From assembly GCA_019058275.1 (NCBI GenBank), contig JAHLVW010000036.1, forward strand, positions 1 through 64,000: a stretch of 64,000 bases of DNA. Reading direction: 5' to 3'. Origin of the DNA: Candidatus Heimdallarchaeota archaeon. GTDB taxonomy: Archaea > Asgardarchaeota > Heimdallarchaeia > JABLTI01. Below are positions 53,165-62,567 of the stretch, one piece after another. The notes under the pieces were generated by a model. The model was not told the origin of the DNA and ran no database searches. It saw only the letters and a list, made by a program, of their open reading frames with translations. Position 1 is the stretch's first letter, and each line of letters opens with the position of its first letter. Both the position numbers and the translations under genes were made by a program.

Positions 53165-55018
53165 ATGGCATTTGCTACGAGATCGAAATTTTTCTGGTCA
53201 AGGTTTATTGCAACTTGCGTGAAATATTTGGGAGTAGCAAATACTCAGCATCTTAGATATATTGCTGAAAAAATTCTTCCAACTGAAATGAGTCGTCAAA
53301 ATATTCTATATCATGTAAGAATTGCTGAAGAAAAGGGCTGGATAGCAACATTTTCTTCTGCTTTAGAGATGACTCATGAAAATGAAATTCTCTTTCGTAA
53401 AGCATTCCTTAAAACCATTCAAGAGAAAGTATCAGCTCAGAGATTTGTTATCTTTGGAACTGATGGTTTTGAACCAACAGCAGAAGAAAGGATAATTGAG
53501 GTTTGTAAAGAAGCAAATTTGGATCCAATCTCAATTCTAGAACCAAATATACTAGCTGTTATTACTGATAATTCTATTAAGCGATTAAGCTCAACAAAAG
53601 CAGATGCAGCTGGAAATCGATCTTTATTTATGGTTCTCTTACGATTTGGTTGGTTCTGGTTAAATATAAATCCCAATCAATCTCTCAAAATAATTGAAGT
53701 TCTAAAAAGCAATTCGTCAAAGCATCACTTTAATGATCATTATAAAATTGATACTGACCTTCTTTGGATTTCAAGTCTCTTGGAATTAGAAACATTGCCT
53801 GAAATAGACGTTGAAGATTTAAAGGACTATTTATTGGATTGCATCAAGTTTGCTGGTAATAAGAAAAGAACTGATATTATGAATCTAATGAGTATGACTT
53901 TACTAATCTCTGGTCGATATTTGGTTTCTTATAATGAGTTAGCGTTAGCAGAAGAGTATCTTAATCGAGGAATAAAATATCTACGTTTTAGTCAAAGGAA
54001 ATCAATTTTAATGCGTAAATTGCATGTAGATGGATTATTTGACCTTGGTTACATTTATACACAACAAGGATGGTTTTACAAAGCCTTAGGTATTTACGAG
54101 AATATTGAGCGAATAATCGAAGAAGAATTCAAGAAAAACGAACCTACAAGTAATCTTTTTGGTCGATTAGAACTAGCAAAATCTGAATTATATCTAATGA
54201 TGGCTTATCCATCATATACATTTCAAGATGAAGATTATAGAGCAGCATTGCTAAAAGCATCAAAACACGCAAGAAAAGCATTAAGGCTTTATCAGGTAAG
54301 TAAGAACAAGTTGCGAGTAACAGAAATTACATTGCTAAGTTCTTGGATAAATGCTTTAATTGGACGAATAAAACGAGCTGAACAGCTCCTCAAAAGAGGA
54401 GCAAAAGAGCTTGTTGCTCCTGTTCCTCCAAAATTAAATGTTCTATATTACAATGCTCAAGCTGAGATTTATAGAAAGGAAGGAAATTTTTCTGCAGCTA
54501 TAAAAAGTATTTCCCAATCATTTGATTATCTGAAAATTCTAGGTCAAACAATAGCTAAGCTATTCTGCATGACAAGATTGGCGGAATTACATGTCCATTT
54601 ATCAAAATCTGAAAATAGAATGTCATTCATTTCATTTGGTAATGTCACTAATTTATTTGGAAAACAAATTTCTGATATGATTAGTCATATTTTTCTCGAG
54701 AATAATAAAGCATTAACTGAACACTCTGCTATAGTTTCCTTCTTTATAACTGAGAAGGCATTAGAATCTCACCCAGAGATAAGTACTTATGTTGAATTTC
54801 TACCTGCTGATAATATTTCACCAGTACTTTTAGGAGAATCATTCACAATATTGCCTGAACATATTATCAATCACAACGGATACAATAAAGGAAAATCCAT
54901 TTGCATTGTAGGAACAATGGATTCAAAAGAAACAACTGATGATTTTCATGTAAGTAATTTCCATGATGAAATGGAAAAATTTGATGATATCTTTCAACAT
55001 CTATTATCAAAGAAGTGA
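53165..55018 (+). CDS. TPR-repeat protein with probable N-terminal winged helix
   Basis: The 617-residue product has a likely winged-helix N-terminus (residues 10-70: VANTQHLRYIAEKIL and RQNILYHVRIAEEKGWI). A long alpha-solenoid follows, with TPR-like units around residues 240-480, for example LALAEEYLNRGIKYL, GWFYKALGIYENIERI and GNFSAAIKSISQSFDYL. Such fusions are common in archaeal signalling or regulatory proteins. It follows the megasynthase on the same strand and has its own AGGTGA ribosome-binding sequence. A regulatory role for the lipid locus is inference. Confidence 0.65.
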   Translation: MAFATRSKFFWSRFIATCVKYLGVANTQHLRYIAEKILPTEMSRQNILYHVRIAEEKGWIATFSSALEMTHENEILFRKAFLKTIQEKVSAQRFVIFGTDGFEPTAEERIIEVCKEANLDPISILEPNILAVITDNSIKRLSSTKADAAGNRSLFMVLLRFGWFWLNINPNQSLKIIEVLKSNSSKHHFNDHYKIDTDLLWISSLLELETLPEIDVEDLKDYLLDCIKFAGNKKRTDIMNLMSMTLLISGRYLVSYNELALAEEYLNRGIKYLRFSQRKSILMRKLHVDGLFDLGYIYTQQGWFYKALGIYENIERIIEEEFKKNEPTSNLFGRLELAKSELYLMMAYPSYTFQDEDYRAALLKASKHARKALRLYQVSKNKLRVTEITLLSSWINALIGRIKRAEQLLKRGAKELVAPVPPKLNVLYYNAQAEIYRKEGNFSAAIKSISQSFDYLKILGQTIAKLFCMTRLAELHVHLSKSENRMSFISFGNVTNLFGKQISDMISHIFLENNKALTEHSAIVSFFITEKALESHPEISTYVEFLPADNISPVLLGESFTILPEHIINHNGYNKGKSICIVGTMDSKETTDDFHVSNFHDEMEKFDDIFQHLLSKK

Positions 55019-55123
55019 AAAAACTGCATTTGTGAGCAATCAAGTGTAAAGAAAATGTTTATAATTTTAAGTGGGAATTTTTCATTACATATAACTAGGA
55101 GTTTACAATTATGATGAGGAATC

Positions 55124-55360
55124 ATGTTTGCTAACATTTTAAGAACATTACCCCCTAGTGCAAACTTTGTCTTTTATGTTCTCGATCGTTTAGGTCCACT
55201 ACCACGTAATAGAATTCTGGTTGAAACAAAATTACCAGATAGAACAGTAGGATATGCACTCGAGATATTATTGAAGAAAGGTCTTGTTACTAGAATGTTA
55301 GATGAAAAAGATGCTAGATTAAGAATCTATCAAGTACCTTCTCCAATAATCTTAACTTAG
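55124..55360 (+). CDS. Small winged-helix DNA-binding protein
   Basis: The 78-residue product is a single MarR/ArsR-like winged helix: NFVFYVLDRLGPLPRNRILVET as first helices, LPDRTVGYALEILLKKGLV as recognition helix and wing start, and ARLRIYQVPS as the wing. No effector domain is attached. It is the nearest candidate to bind the palindromes at 40468-40525; this is inference from proximity. Its stop overlaps the stop of the convergent ThiI-like gene by 4 nt. Confidence 0.75.
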   Translation: MFANILRTLPPSANFVFYVLDRLGPLPRNRILVETKLPDRTVGYALEILLKKGLVTRMLDEKDARLRIYQVPSPIILT

Positions 55361-56517
55361 GATTTCGTAGGTTTGATTAATTGGAAGTTTGCATTGGCCG
55401 CTATCAATGAAATCTCTTTGTTGGAGAGTGGCTTTATTTCTTTCTCTTTTTGATTTTCAAATCCTAGACAAGATGACAAACAGAATTCACTTTTATAGTT
55501 TGTATTGAAAGGATGTTTAATCTTCTCTTTATTCAAAGCCAAAAGAGGATAATAAATAGGAATGTTGTTTTGGAATCCCTTTTCTGGAATTCTATCCATA
55601 AGTGTTGTAGAAGCATTACCAAAAGAGATTCCACCGATCATCTTGTCTTGCATAATTATCTCAGCAATTTTCAAACAGATTTTATCACAAATTGAACATT
55701 GTAACCTACTCATAGTTACTTCATTCAAAATTTTAGAGAAATCTACAATGTAATGATAATTGGCTTTTCGAGGTTGAATAAACTCAAATAACCTAAGCTG
55801 TTCATTGATTGCTGTTTTGTTGTTTTCAAATTCACCATTTGTATAAACAAAAGCTATAGGTGAAACAATTGCCCCTCTCTTACAAAGCAAAAAAGAGGCA
55901 ATAGCATCTTCAATAGATCCTCTAAGAATTGCTGCAATGGTACCTTGAGTTCCTTGTGGTAATCCACCTTGACTCTCATGCTTTTCGCTAAAAATGAAAG
56001 CAAAATTATCTCTAACTTCAATAGAAATTTTGGTCATTGGTTCAGTAAGATTTACTGAAAGATTCAATTCGTCTTTTAGAGCTTCAAAAATAACTTCTCC
56101 AATTAATCTTTCTAAATCTTTTGAAGTATAATTATGTGTGCCAACTCTACGAGCTCGAACAGCAAAAGTACTATTAGGTTTCAGAACTTTTTTGGCTAAT
56201 GCCAGTGCCACATTACCAATATCCTCGATTTTACAACTGGTTCTGTGGACCAAGCTAATAGATGTAACACCCATCACAAAATTAGATACTGTTGATTGGA
56301 TTTTTTCAATAATCTGCTCCTTCTCAGATTCATCACTAGGAGCTTCTAAAGTGATAATTAAACGTCCCCAAGATCGATTTATTTTAACATCAGGTTTTTC
56401 TATGTCAATCTTTTTTAAAATTGATCGAATGTTTTCAGCTAAACGGATTTCCATATACCTGCGAACTGGGGGACTTTTTAAACCAAGTTCTCCAAATCTA
56501 ACAAAAAATTCTAGCAA
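55357..56517 (-). CDS. ThiI-like THUMP protein with degenerate PP-loop
   Basis: The 386-residue product aligns by eye with ThiI: an NFLD-like N-terminus (FFVRFGELGLKSPPVRR), a THUMP domain (FAVRARRVGTHNYTSKDLERLIG), and GGLPQGTQGTIAAI leading to the usual PP-loop. There SGGIDSPVA is replaced by RGSIEDAIA at residues 199-207, and the later GESLGQVASQT is GISFGNASTTL. A Cys pair (CSIC, residues 274-277) remains. ThiI makes 4-thiouridine by adenylating tRNA; without the PP-loop that chemistry is doubtful. It may be a tRNA-binding protein with a new role. Confidence 0.78.
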   Translation of the reverse strand: MLEFFVRFGELGLKSPPVRRYMEIRLAENIRSILKKIDIEKPDVKINRSWGRLIITLEAPSDESEKEQIIEKIQSTVSNFVMGVTSISLVHRTSCKIEDIGNVALALAKKVLKPNSTFAVRARRVGTHNYTSKDLERLIGEVIFEALKDELNLSVNLTEPMTKISIEVRDNFAFIFSEKHESQGGLPQGTQGTIAAILRGSIEDAIASFLLCKRGAIVSPIAFVYTNGEFENNKTAINEQLRLFEFIQPRKANYHYIVDFSKILNEVTMSRLQCSICDKICLKIAEIIMQDKMIGGISFGNASTTLMDRIPEKGFQNNIPIYYPLLALNKEKIKHPFNTNYKSEFCLSSCLGFENQKEKEIKPLSNKEISLIAANANFQLIKPTKS

Positions 56518-56619
56518 CTAAAACACTCACAACATTATACTAAACTATCAGTATCAACTAGATAAAGTATTAGATGAAAAGAAAAATAATTATCAAAAAT
56601 TAATAATTTAAAGAGCAAT

Positions 56620-56886
56620 CTATTCAGTGTCCATTTGTTCTAACATATCACCATAAGAATCCTCAAGTTCCTCTCGTTCTTCAGCAGTTAATATTCTTAG
56701 TTTTTTAACCTCAGTAACTTCTAATTTTTCTGCGTGTGAATGTTCAATTTTTCTGGTGAGAGTATAATCTTTAGATTTTGTTTTTGTTAGCTTGAGTTTC
56801 TTACTACAAGTAGCGCATACCAAGAACGTACTTTTATTTTCCTTAGTAGGTTTCATTAGACTACCACATTTCTCGCAAAATTCCAC
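56620..56886 (-). CDS. Rpb9/TFS-like N-terminal zinc-ribbon protein
   Basis: The 88-residue product opens with MEFCEKCGSLMKPTKE and closes the ribbon with CATC, as in the N-terminal zinc ribbon of archaeal transcription factor S and Rpb9/RpoM. The C-terminal TFIIS-type ribbon with its catalytic DE pair is absent; an acidic helix (AEEREELEDSYGDMLEQMD) takes its place. It might bind RNA polymerase without RNA-cleavage activity, or may be a stand-alone zinc protein. Confidence 0.72.
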   Translation of the reverse strand: MEFCEKCGSLMKPTKENKSTFLVCATCSKKLKLTKTKSKDYTLTRKIEHSHAEKLEVTEVKKLRILTAEEREELEDSYGDMLEQMDTE

Positions 56887-57124
56887 TTTGTATACACCTC
56901 TTTCTACGAGATTTCGATTTGAGTATTCGACTCCTTTTTATATTTTTTTGGTTTTTCCCAACAAAATATTTGTTCTTTAAAACTATTATAAACTACCCTA
57001 CTTACAAATAAAGTTATCGGAATAACAAAATTAGCTATTAAGTTATTGTAAAATACACATCAGCAAACAACAAAATAATCCATTTATCTGAAAATTAATG
57101 AAAATTAGAAAAAAATAAACAAAT

Positions 57125-57283
57125 TTAGGATGCTACAGGAGTAGCATATGTTATACTTACTGATATTTCTTCTTCTTCTACTTGTGTCCACCATCCGCAT
57201 GTGCAACGAACCATTCGATCAATTTTTGATAAGGACCCAAGTTCACAATTTGGACACTTAATCTTAGAGTAAATTGAAGCCAT
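57125..57283 (-). CDS. 52-residue zinc-ribbon-like protein
   Basis: ATG 57283 opens a 52-codon frame ending with TAA at 57125-57127. The product has CPNC at residues 10-13 and CTC at 27-29, the ligand set of a small zinc ribbon, followed by GWWTQVEEEE and a beta-rich tail. It is short, but codon use resembles neighbours and the Cys spacing is purposeful. It lies between two same-strand genes with independent upstream regions. Confidence 0.6.
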   Translation of the reverse strand: MASIYSKIKCPNCELGSLSKIDRMVRCTCGWWTQVEEEEISVSITYATPVAS

Positions 57284-57419
57284 TCTTCTCACTAAAACTA
57301 GTATGAATATTCACTATTAATACTATTAACTCTAGAGAGATGGGCGAAAGTAATCTATATAATTAATAAATGTAATTTTTTAAAAAAAGCAGATAATTCA
57401 ATTAAAAAACATTAAATAA

Positions 57420-58556
57420 CTAATTATCTGCCCAGACTGAGTATAATTGAGCAAGTTGATCAGTAATAGTATCATTGAATAACAAAACTTGTCCTGCGAA
57501 TCTAGAGGGAGGACCAGTTCCTACTTTCATCATTATAAGGTTTAATCCATGATTTAAGGTAACAGAATTCTTTGTATACCATATTTCCTTTCTATTGCCT
57601 TGAAGAATGTATTCACCATTGAACCATACTTTGAAATTTTTCTCACCATTAGCTCCAACATTAACTGTGAGTGAATCACTACTTGGATTATAAATGTAAG
57701 ACCACATGTAGACTAATCCCCTTTCACCCCATTCTAAATCATCATGAGTATCCCAATTCCCAGCTTTTGTAAATGCTATTAAACCAGGTCTAGCACCACT
57801 GTCATTATAAGGCATTATTTTATGATTACTTTGTAGGCCAATGTTACCTTGTGTGAATGTATTAGTGTCAAGAAGATTTGGAAGATAATCTTGTTCACTA
57901 CCATAACCACATAGATCTATGTAATCAATAGAGATATCAGGTGTCCTAGTATTATCTTCGAATTCACCTAGTAAAAACCAAAGGTTGGGTGAAAATCCTA
58001 CAGTTGTTGGGAAATTACTCTTACCATAAGCATCATCTGATGATGTTCTTCTTACCAAATAGTCATGATAATAATATGGTATGCCATCAGAATAATTGCC
58101 AGAATTTGCTGATGGAAGTGTTGCAACAAAACCAGAGGAGATAAAATCATCATCTTCAAATCTAACTTGAACTCTAAAAACAACAAATGGTTGAATTTCT
58201 TCAGAACTACCAAGTGCAAATAAATTTATATCATCAATTTCACTTATACCGACTTTTCTGTCAAGTGTATACCAAAGTAATGTTTCATTATTTTGCAGAA
58301 TCGCAACACTTTCGATATCTGCGTCATTCATACCTTTATTCATCAAAGGTATAGAAACAGTGTCAAACAAACCATTTCTATCAAAATCTTCAACTTCAAT
58401 TTCTCCAGCTTGATAAATATCTGACTTTAATCTAAGATAACTCATTGTAATGCCAACAACAATTCCTGCAGCAATAACAGTTATACCAATCAAAAATACA
58501 GTAGCTATAACATTAGATACTGCTTTTTTATTTGGTAAAATGGATCTAAAATTCAT
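57420..58556 (-). CDS. Archaeal pilin-like surface protein with class III signal
   Basis: The 378-residue product begins with a basic leader then KKAVSNVIATVFLIGITVIAAGIVVGI, the archaeal type IV pilin N-terminal signature where PibD-type peptidase cleaves after the basic residues. The remaining 330 residues are extracellular and beta-rich. Their C-terminal 130 residues (YMWSYIYNPSSDSLTVNVGANG, KVWFNGEYI, LNHGLNLIMMKV) resemble a carbohydrate-binding jelly roll. It is much larger than a major pilin, so it may be a tip adhesin. Confidence 0.8.
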   Translation of the reverse strand: MNFRSILPNKKAVSNVIATVFLIGITVIAAGIVVGITMSYLRLKSDIYQAGEIEVEDFDRNGLFDTVSIPLMNKGMNDADIESVAILQNNETLLWYTLDRKVGISEIDDINLFALGSSEEIQPFVVFRVQVRFEDDDFISSGFVATLPSANSGNYSDGIPYYYHDYLVRRTSSDDAYGKSNFPTTVGFSPNLWFLLGEFEDNTRTPDISIDYIDLCGYGSEQDYLPNLLDTNTFTQGNIGLQSNHKIMPYNDSGARPGLIAFTKAGNWDTHDDLEWGERGLVYMWSYIYNPSSDSLTVNVGANGEKNFKVWFNGEYILQGNRKEIWYTKNSVTLNHGLNLIMMKVGTGPPSRFAGQVLLFNDTITDQLAQLYSVWADN

Positions 58557-58793
58557 TATATCTAACCACCACTATAGTTCAATTATGTAAACTTTAGATT
58601 TATAATTTATCGGAAATTTATCCGCAGATATAGTAAATTTCTCATTATATGATAATGAAAAGAATAGAATTTTTGTATAAATAGAATGTAATAAGTTATT
58701 AAGAATGACGTCTTTTTCATATAAAGCTAACTAATTTCTAGACTATAATTAATTCTTTTATTATAGTAATTCAGCTTTTTATTTGTGGTTTAA

Positions 58794-59642
58794 ATGATAT
58801 TTGAAAAATTGAATGAAAATATCTATCTATTTATAGATGAATCATTTTATGATACAATAGCTGGAGCAATTGTTTTACCTAACAAGCTCATAATGATAGA
58901 TTCAGGTATGCATGTACCAAAGATGCAGCAATTTAGAGAGTGGGTTGAGAAGGATACAGGAAAGAAATTCGAATATCTAGTTCTTACACATTATCATGGC
59001 GACCACCTGATAGGTAATCAAATATTTTCAGATTGTAAGATTATTGCTGATGAATTCATCCATGAATATATGAAGGGAATGAAAGAACGATGGACACTAG
59101 AGGAAATTGAAAAAGCAAAAGAACGTTCTACAGATCCAACATCTCTTGATGGTTTGGTTATTACATTACCAAATGTTAAATTGAATGATTATATGGAAAT
59201 TACTGATGATAATGTCAAGGTTATAATCAAAAAAACTGGTGGCCATACAGAAGATTCAACCTATGTTTACTGTCCTAATTATAAAGTTCTTTTTGCTGGA
59301 GACAACCTATTTGCTGGGCAATATCCATATGGTGGAGCTGATACATGCAATCCAGATATTTGGATGAAAACCTACAAAGAATTTCTATCGTTGGATGTTG
59401 AATGGTTTATCCCTGGACACAGCAGAGATTGGTCTAATAAAGCTGTAAAAGAAACACTTGATTTCATGAAAGATATGAAAGAACAAGTACTAGAATTACA
59501 CGATAAAGGAAAAACTGAGGAAGAAATCCTAAACAAAATTGATAAAATTAAATTCTACTATTACGATAAAGACAATCAACATGATTTAAACCTAAAAGCT
59601 TCCACTCTAAAAAGATGGTATGATGTGTGGATAAAAAAGTAG
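58794..59642 (+). CDS. Metallo-beta-lactamase-fold hydrolase, copy 1
   Basis: The 282-residue product has the MBL metal ligands THYHGDH near residue 64, then GGHTEDS, FAGDNLF and PGHSRDW. The fold covers hydrolases of lactams, thioesters and phosphoesters. Substrate is unknown. A C-terminal helical part contains KTEEEILNKI. The next gene, 140 nt on, is a clear duplicate. Confidence 0.88.
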   Translation: MIFEKLNENIYLFIDESFYDTIAGAIVLPNKLIMIDSGMHVPKMQQFREWVEKDTGKKFEYLVLTHYHGDHLIGNQIFSDCKIIADEFIHEYMKGMKERWTLEEIEKAKERSTDPTSLDGLVITLPNVKLNDYMEITDDNVKVIIKKTGGHTEDSTYVYCPNYKVLFAGDNLFAGQYPYGGADTCNPDIWMKTYKEFLSLDVEWFIPGHSRDWSNKAVKETLDFMKDMKEQVLELHDKGKTEEEILNKIDKIKFYYYDKDNQHDLNLKASTLKRWYDVWIKK

Positions 59643-59782
59643 TGAACAATGAAACTAATTCTATGAAACAAGACAATAGAAGTAGTTTTTCTTAGGAAAT
59701 TATTAAATTTGAATCACCTTAATTGATGTGTATTATTTGATGGAATATAGATTTTATATATTAGAGAATGTGAGGTAAGAAC

Positions 59783-60613
59783 ATGTCTTATGAAAAAGTT
59801 GCTGAAAATGTTTATGCGATAACAGATGGAAGTACTAGAGGTAATATTGCTGCATTTGTCCTTCCGTCACAAATTGTCTTTATTGATTCTGGAATGTATC
59901 TACCATTAATAAAGGAATTTAGAGAAAAGTTAGAAGAAGAAATTGGTAGGAAAACATCTGCTTTAGTTATAACCCACCCTCATGGGGATCACATCTATGG
60001 TACCAAGGTTTTTTCTGATTGTCGAATCATCTCATCAAAGGAAACTTCAGATAGGATTCGTCAAAGTAGAAAAGATTTAACACCTGAAAAAATTGAAGAA
60101 ATGAAGAAAAATGCTGAAGATCCAAGCCTTTTTGATGGTCTTGAGATTCTTATCCCAACAGAGACTTTTGAACACAGACTAGTAATCGAGGATTTTGATG
60201 AACAATTGATTATTAAAAGAACTGGTGGTCACACAGAGGGTTCATCTTATATCTACTATCCAAAGGCTAAAGCATTAATGGCTGGTGATAATTTATTTAT
60301 TAATAGTTTTCCTTGGGCAGGTGATCCAACTGCAAATCCTCAAAAATGGATAGATACTTTCAAAGAATATCTCTCTTTAGATGTTGATTTCTTTATTCCA
60401 GGTCATGGTCCTGTAAGTGGAAAAAAAAAAGTTCAGGAATATTTAGATTATTTTGAAAAAGTAATCGTTCTAATGCGTAAGTTAATCACTGAGGGTTACT
60501 CTGAGGTAAAAGTCATTGAAAGAGCCAATGAACTTGAATTTTATCCACCTCGACAAGAACAATGGAAGGATCTTTCCTTAAAGAAATGGTATCAATTTCT
60601 TACTACAAAATAA
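59783..60613 (+). CDS. Metallo-beta-lactamase-fold hydrolase, copy 2
   Basis: The 276-residue product parallels the preceding gene across its length: THPHGDHIYGT, GGHTEGSSYIY, MAGDNLFIN and PGHGPVSG. All metal-ligand motifs are intact. A TATA-like TTTATATATTAG about 20-30 nt upstream of the ATG and a GAGGTAAG ribosome-binding sequence suggest independent transcription. Tandem duplication is the likely origin. Confidence 0.88.
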   Translation: MSYEKVAENVYAITDGSTRGNIAAFVLPSQIVFIDSGMYLPLIKEFREKLEEEIGRKTSALVITHPHGDHIYGTKVFSDCRIISSKETSDRIRQSRKDLTPEKIEEMKKNAEDPSLFDGLEILIPTETFEHRLVIEDFDEQLIIKRTGGHTEGSSYIYYPKAKALMAGDNLFINSFPWAGDPTANPQKWIDTFKEYLSLDVDFFIPGHGPVSGKKKVQEYLDYFEKVIVLMRKLITEGYSEVKVIERANELEFYPPRQEQWKDLSLKKWYQFLTTK

Positions 60614-60652
60614 TCTTTTCATTTTCCTTTTCTCTTTATCATTTCACATTTT

Positions 60653-60823
60653 TATCCGAAGGTATATGAAATAGTCAAAAGGAATCTTGATAAATACCAG
60701 AAATATTTAAGTCACTCAAAGGTAGTAGTGATTGAAGGTTCTGTTCATGCATATACTTGCTTACTAAAACCAAAAGAATTTAGTGAGACTGTTTTAGAAT
60801 TCATAAAAGATGTAAAGGGATGA
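60653..60823 (+). pseudogene. C-terminal remnant of an alpha/beta hydrolase
   Basis: A frame of 56 codons without a usable start ends at TGA 60821-60823. Its sequence (YLSHSKVVVIEGSVHAYT, then a final helix FSETVLEFIKDV) looks like the end of an alpha/beta hydrolase, with the strand-His motif IEGSVHAY and closing helix. The rest of the gene is missing upstream, where the second metallo-beta-lactamase-fold gene now ends. It is probably left from a deletion. Confidence 0.5.
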
Positions 60824-60835
60824 TAAACAATCCTT

Positions 60836-62440
60836 TTATTCAACAAATTTTCCATTAAGAGGAACTTTATCGACCATTGAAATTTGTAATTCAGTATTGT
60901 AAAGCGAATCAGATTTTTTAGTATGGTCTATGGAATAATGAACTCCTCTACTTTCTCTTCTACCTCTAGCACATCTAATAATCAGTTCAGCTACTTGTGC
61001 TAAGTTTCTCAAATCTAGTAAGTGAGGATGTATTTTGAAATCCCAGTAAAATTGATTGATTTCTTTCATAACTACTTCTAATCTGTTAGCTGCCCGAATT
61101 AAACGGTTGTCTGATCTCACAATTCCAACGTAATTCCACATAAATCGACGAATCTCATCCCAGTTTTGTTTAACGATAACCATTTCATCAGGATCTTCTG
61201 CCATTCCTGGATCCCAATAGGGGAAAGGTTGTTTTGTAGGTGCACCAGTATTCATACAAAGAATAGCTCCAAATTTAGCTGCCTTGTTAGCACATACAAG
61301 AGCTTCCAGCAAGGAATTACTAGCTAAACGATTTGCTCCATGGAAGCCTGTGCAAGAAACCTCGCCAATAGCAAGTAGATTCTTGACATTGGTTTGACCT
61401 GTAGTTGTAGCTTTAACTCCACCTATTAAGTAATGTGCTGCTGGAACAACGGGAATAGGCTGAACAGTGATATCTATACCGTAAGTTAAACATCTTTCAT
61501 ATATCGTTGGAAATCTGTCTTTTACAAAACTAGGATTTTTATGAGTTATATCGAGAAAAACACAATCTTCACCAGTTGTTTTTAGCTCAGCATCAATAGA
61601 TCTACTTACAATATCTCGAGGTGCTAGTTCTTTCTTTGGATGATACTTTGACATAAAACGTTTACCATTTTTATCGATTAGCTTTGCTCCCTCTCCTCTC
61701 ATTGCTTCAGTGATAAGGAAAGCTTTTGCATGTGGATGATATAAACTCGTTGGATGAAATTGCGTGAACTCCATGTTGATTATTTTAGCTCCAGCACGAT
61801 AAGCCATGGCAATACCATCACCAGTACAAACATCAGGATTACTAGTGACCAGAAAAACTTTCCCAGCTCCACCTGTTGCTAGAGTAGTTATAGTTGCTTG
61901 AAAATTATTTATCTGATTGGATTTTTTATCAAGTGCGTATGCTCCTATGCAAACATTGTTGTCCACAAATAAGTTGATTGCTACATGATTTTCGAAAATA
62001 TTGATATTAGACTCTTTTTTAACAGCATCAACTAGTTTAGTTTCAATTTCGTAACCAGTTCTATCTTCTGCATGCAGCACTCTTCTTTTTGTATGTCCAC
62101 CTTCTAATCCTAAATCTATTTCACCATTATTTCTTGAGAAATTTACACCATAATTATTAATAAGCTCACGAACTAATCGAGGTCCTTCTGAGCAAATTTC
62201 TTCAGCAACATCCTTACGACATAAACCAGCTCCTGCATTTACAGTATCTTTTACATGATCCTTAATTGAATCCTTTTCATCTAATACTGCTGCAATTCCT
62301 CCTTGAGCATAAAACGTTGCTCCTTCTGTTATTTCATCCTTGCTCAGTAATGAAACAGTTCCATACTCCGAAGCTTTCAAAGCGAAAATAAGACCACTTA
62401 ATCCGCTGCCAATAACCAAGAAATCTGTTGAAATCCTCAA
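60836..62440 (-). CDS. nadB: L-aspartate oxidase
   Basis: The 534-residue product is a flavoprotein of the succinate dehydrogenase/fumarate reductase family: FLVIGSGLSGLIFAL (FAD), TEGATFYAQGGIAAV, the catalytic region GGHTKRRVLHAEDRTG, FTQFHPTSLY and ASNSLLEALVCANKAA. It oxidises aspartate to iminoaspartate for NAD synthesis. Translation begins at TTG 62440 after AAAGAGGT. nadA and nadC are not visible in the window. Confidence 0.95.
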   Translation of the reverse strand: MRISTDFLVIGSGLSGLIFALKASEYGTVSLLSKDEITEGATFYAQGGIAAVLDEKDSIKDHVKDTVNAGAGLCRKDVAEEICSEGPRLVRELINNYGVNFSRNNGEIDLGLEGGHTKRRVLHAEDRTGYEIETKLVDAVKKESNINIFENHVAINLFVDNNVCIGAYALDKKSNQINNFQATITTLATGGAGKVFLVTSNPDVCTGDGIAMAYRAGAKIINMEFTQFHPTSLYHPHAKAFLITEAMRGEGAKLIDKNGKRFMSKYHPKKELAPRDIVSRSIDAELKTTGEDCVFLDITHKNPSFVKDRFPTIYERCLTYGIDITVQPIPVVPAAHYLIGGVKATTTGQTNVKNLLAIGEVSCTGFHGANRLASNSLLEALVCANKAAKFGAILCMNTGAPTKQPFPYWDPGMAEDPDEMVIVKQNWDEIRRFMWNYVGIVRSDNRLIRAANRLEVVMKEINQFYWDFKIHPHLLDLRNLAQVAELIIRCARGRRESRGVHYSIDHTKKSDSLYNTELQISMVDKVPLNGKFVE

Positions 62441-62567
62441 TTAGAGACCTCTTTTTGATAATCTTCTACGACTTTATGATTTCCTTCTTTAAATGTTTGT
62501 ATGAATAGCTTACGTTTAAATGAATGTCCTTTCCTTCTTTAAATCTTCCATTACGAATACAAGATGA

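Noticed and set aside
62481-62544. Exact 14-bp direct repeat TTCCTTCTTTAAAT, 50 bp apart, upstream of nadB
   Set aside because: Low-complexity AT/pyrimidine sequence; on the minus strand it includes a TTTAAA promoter-like core, but nothing distinguishes it from chance.
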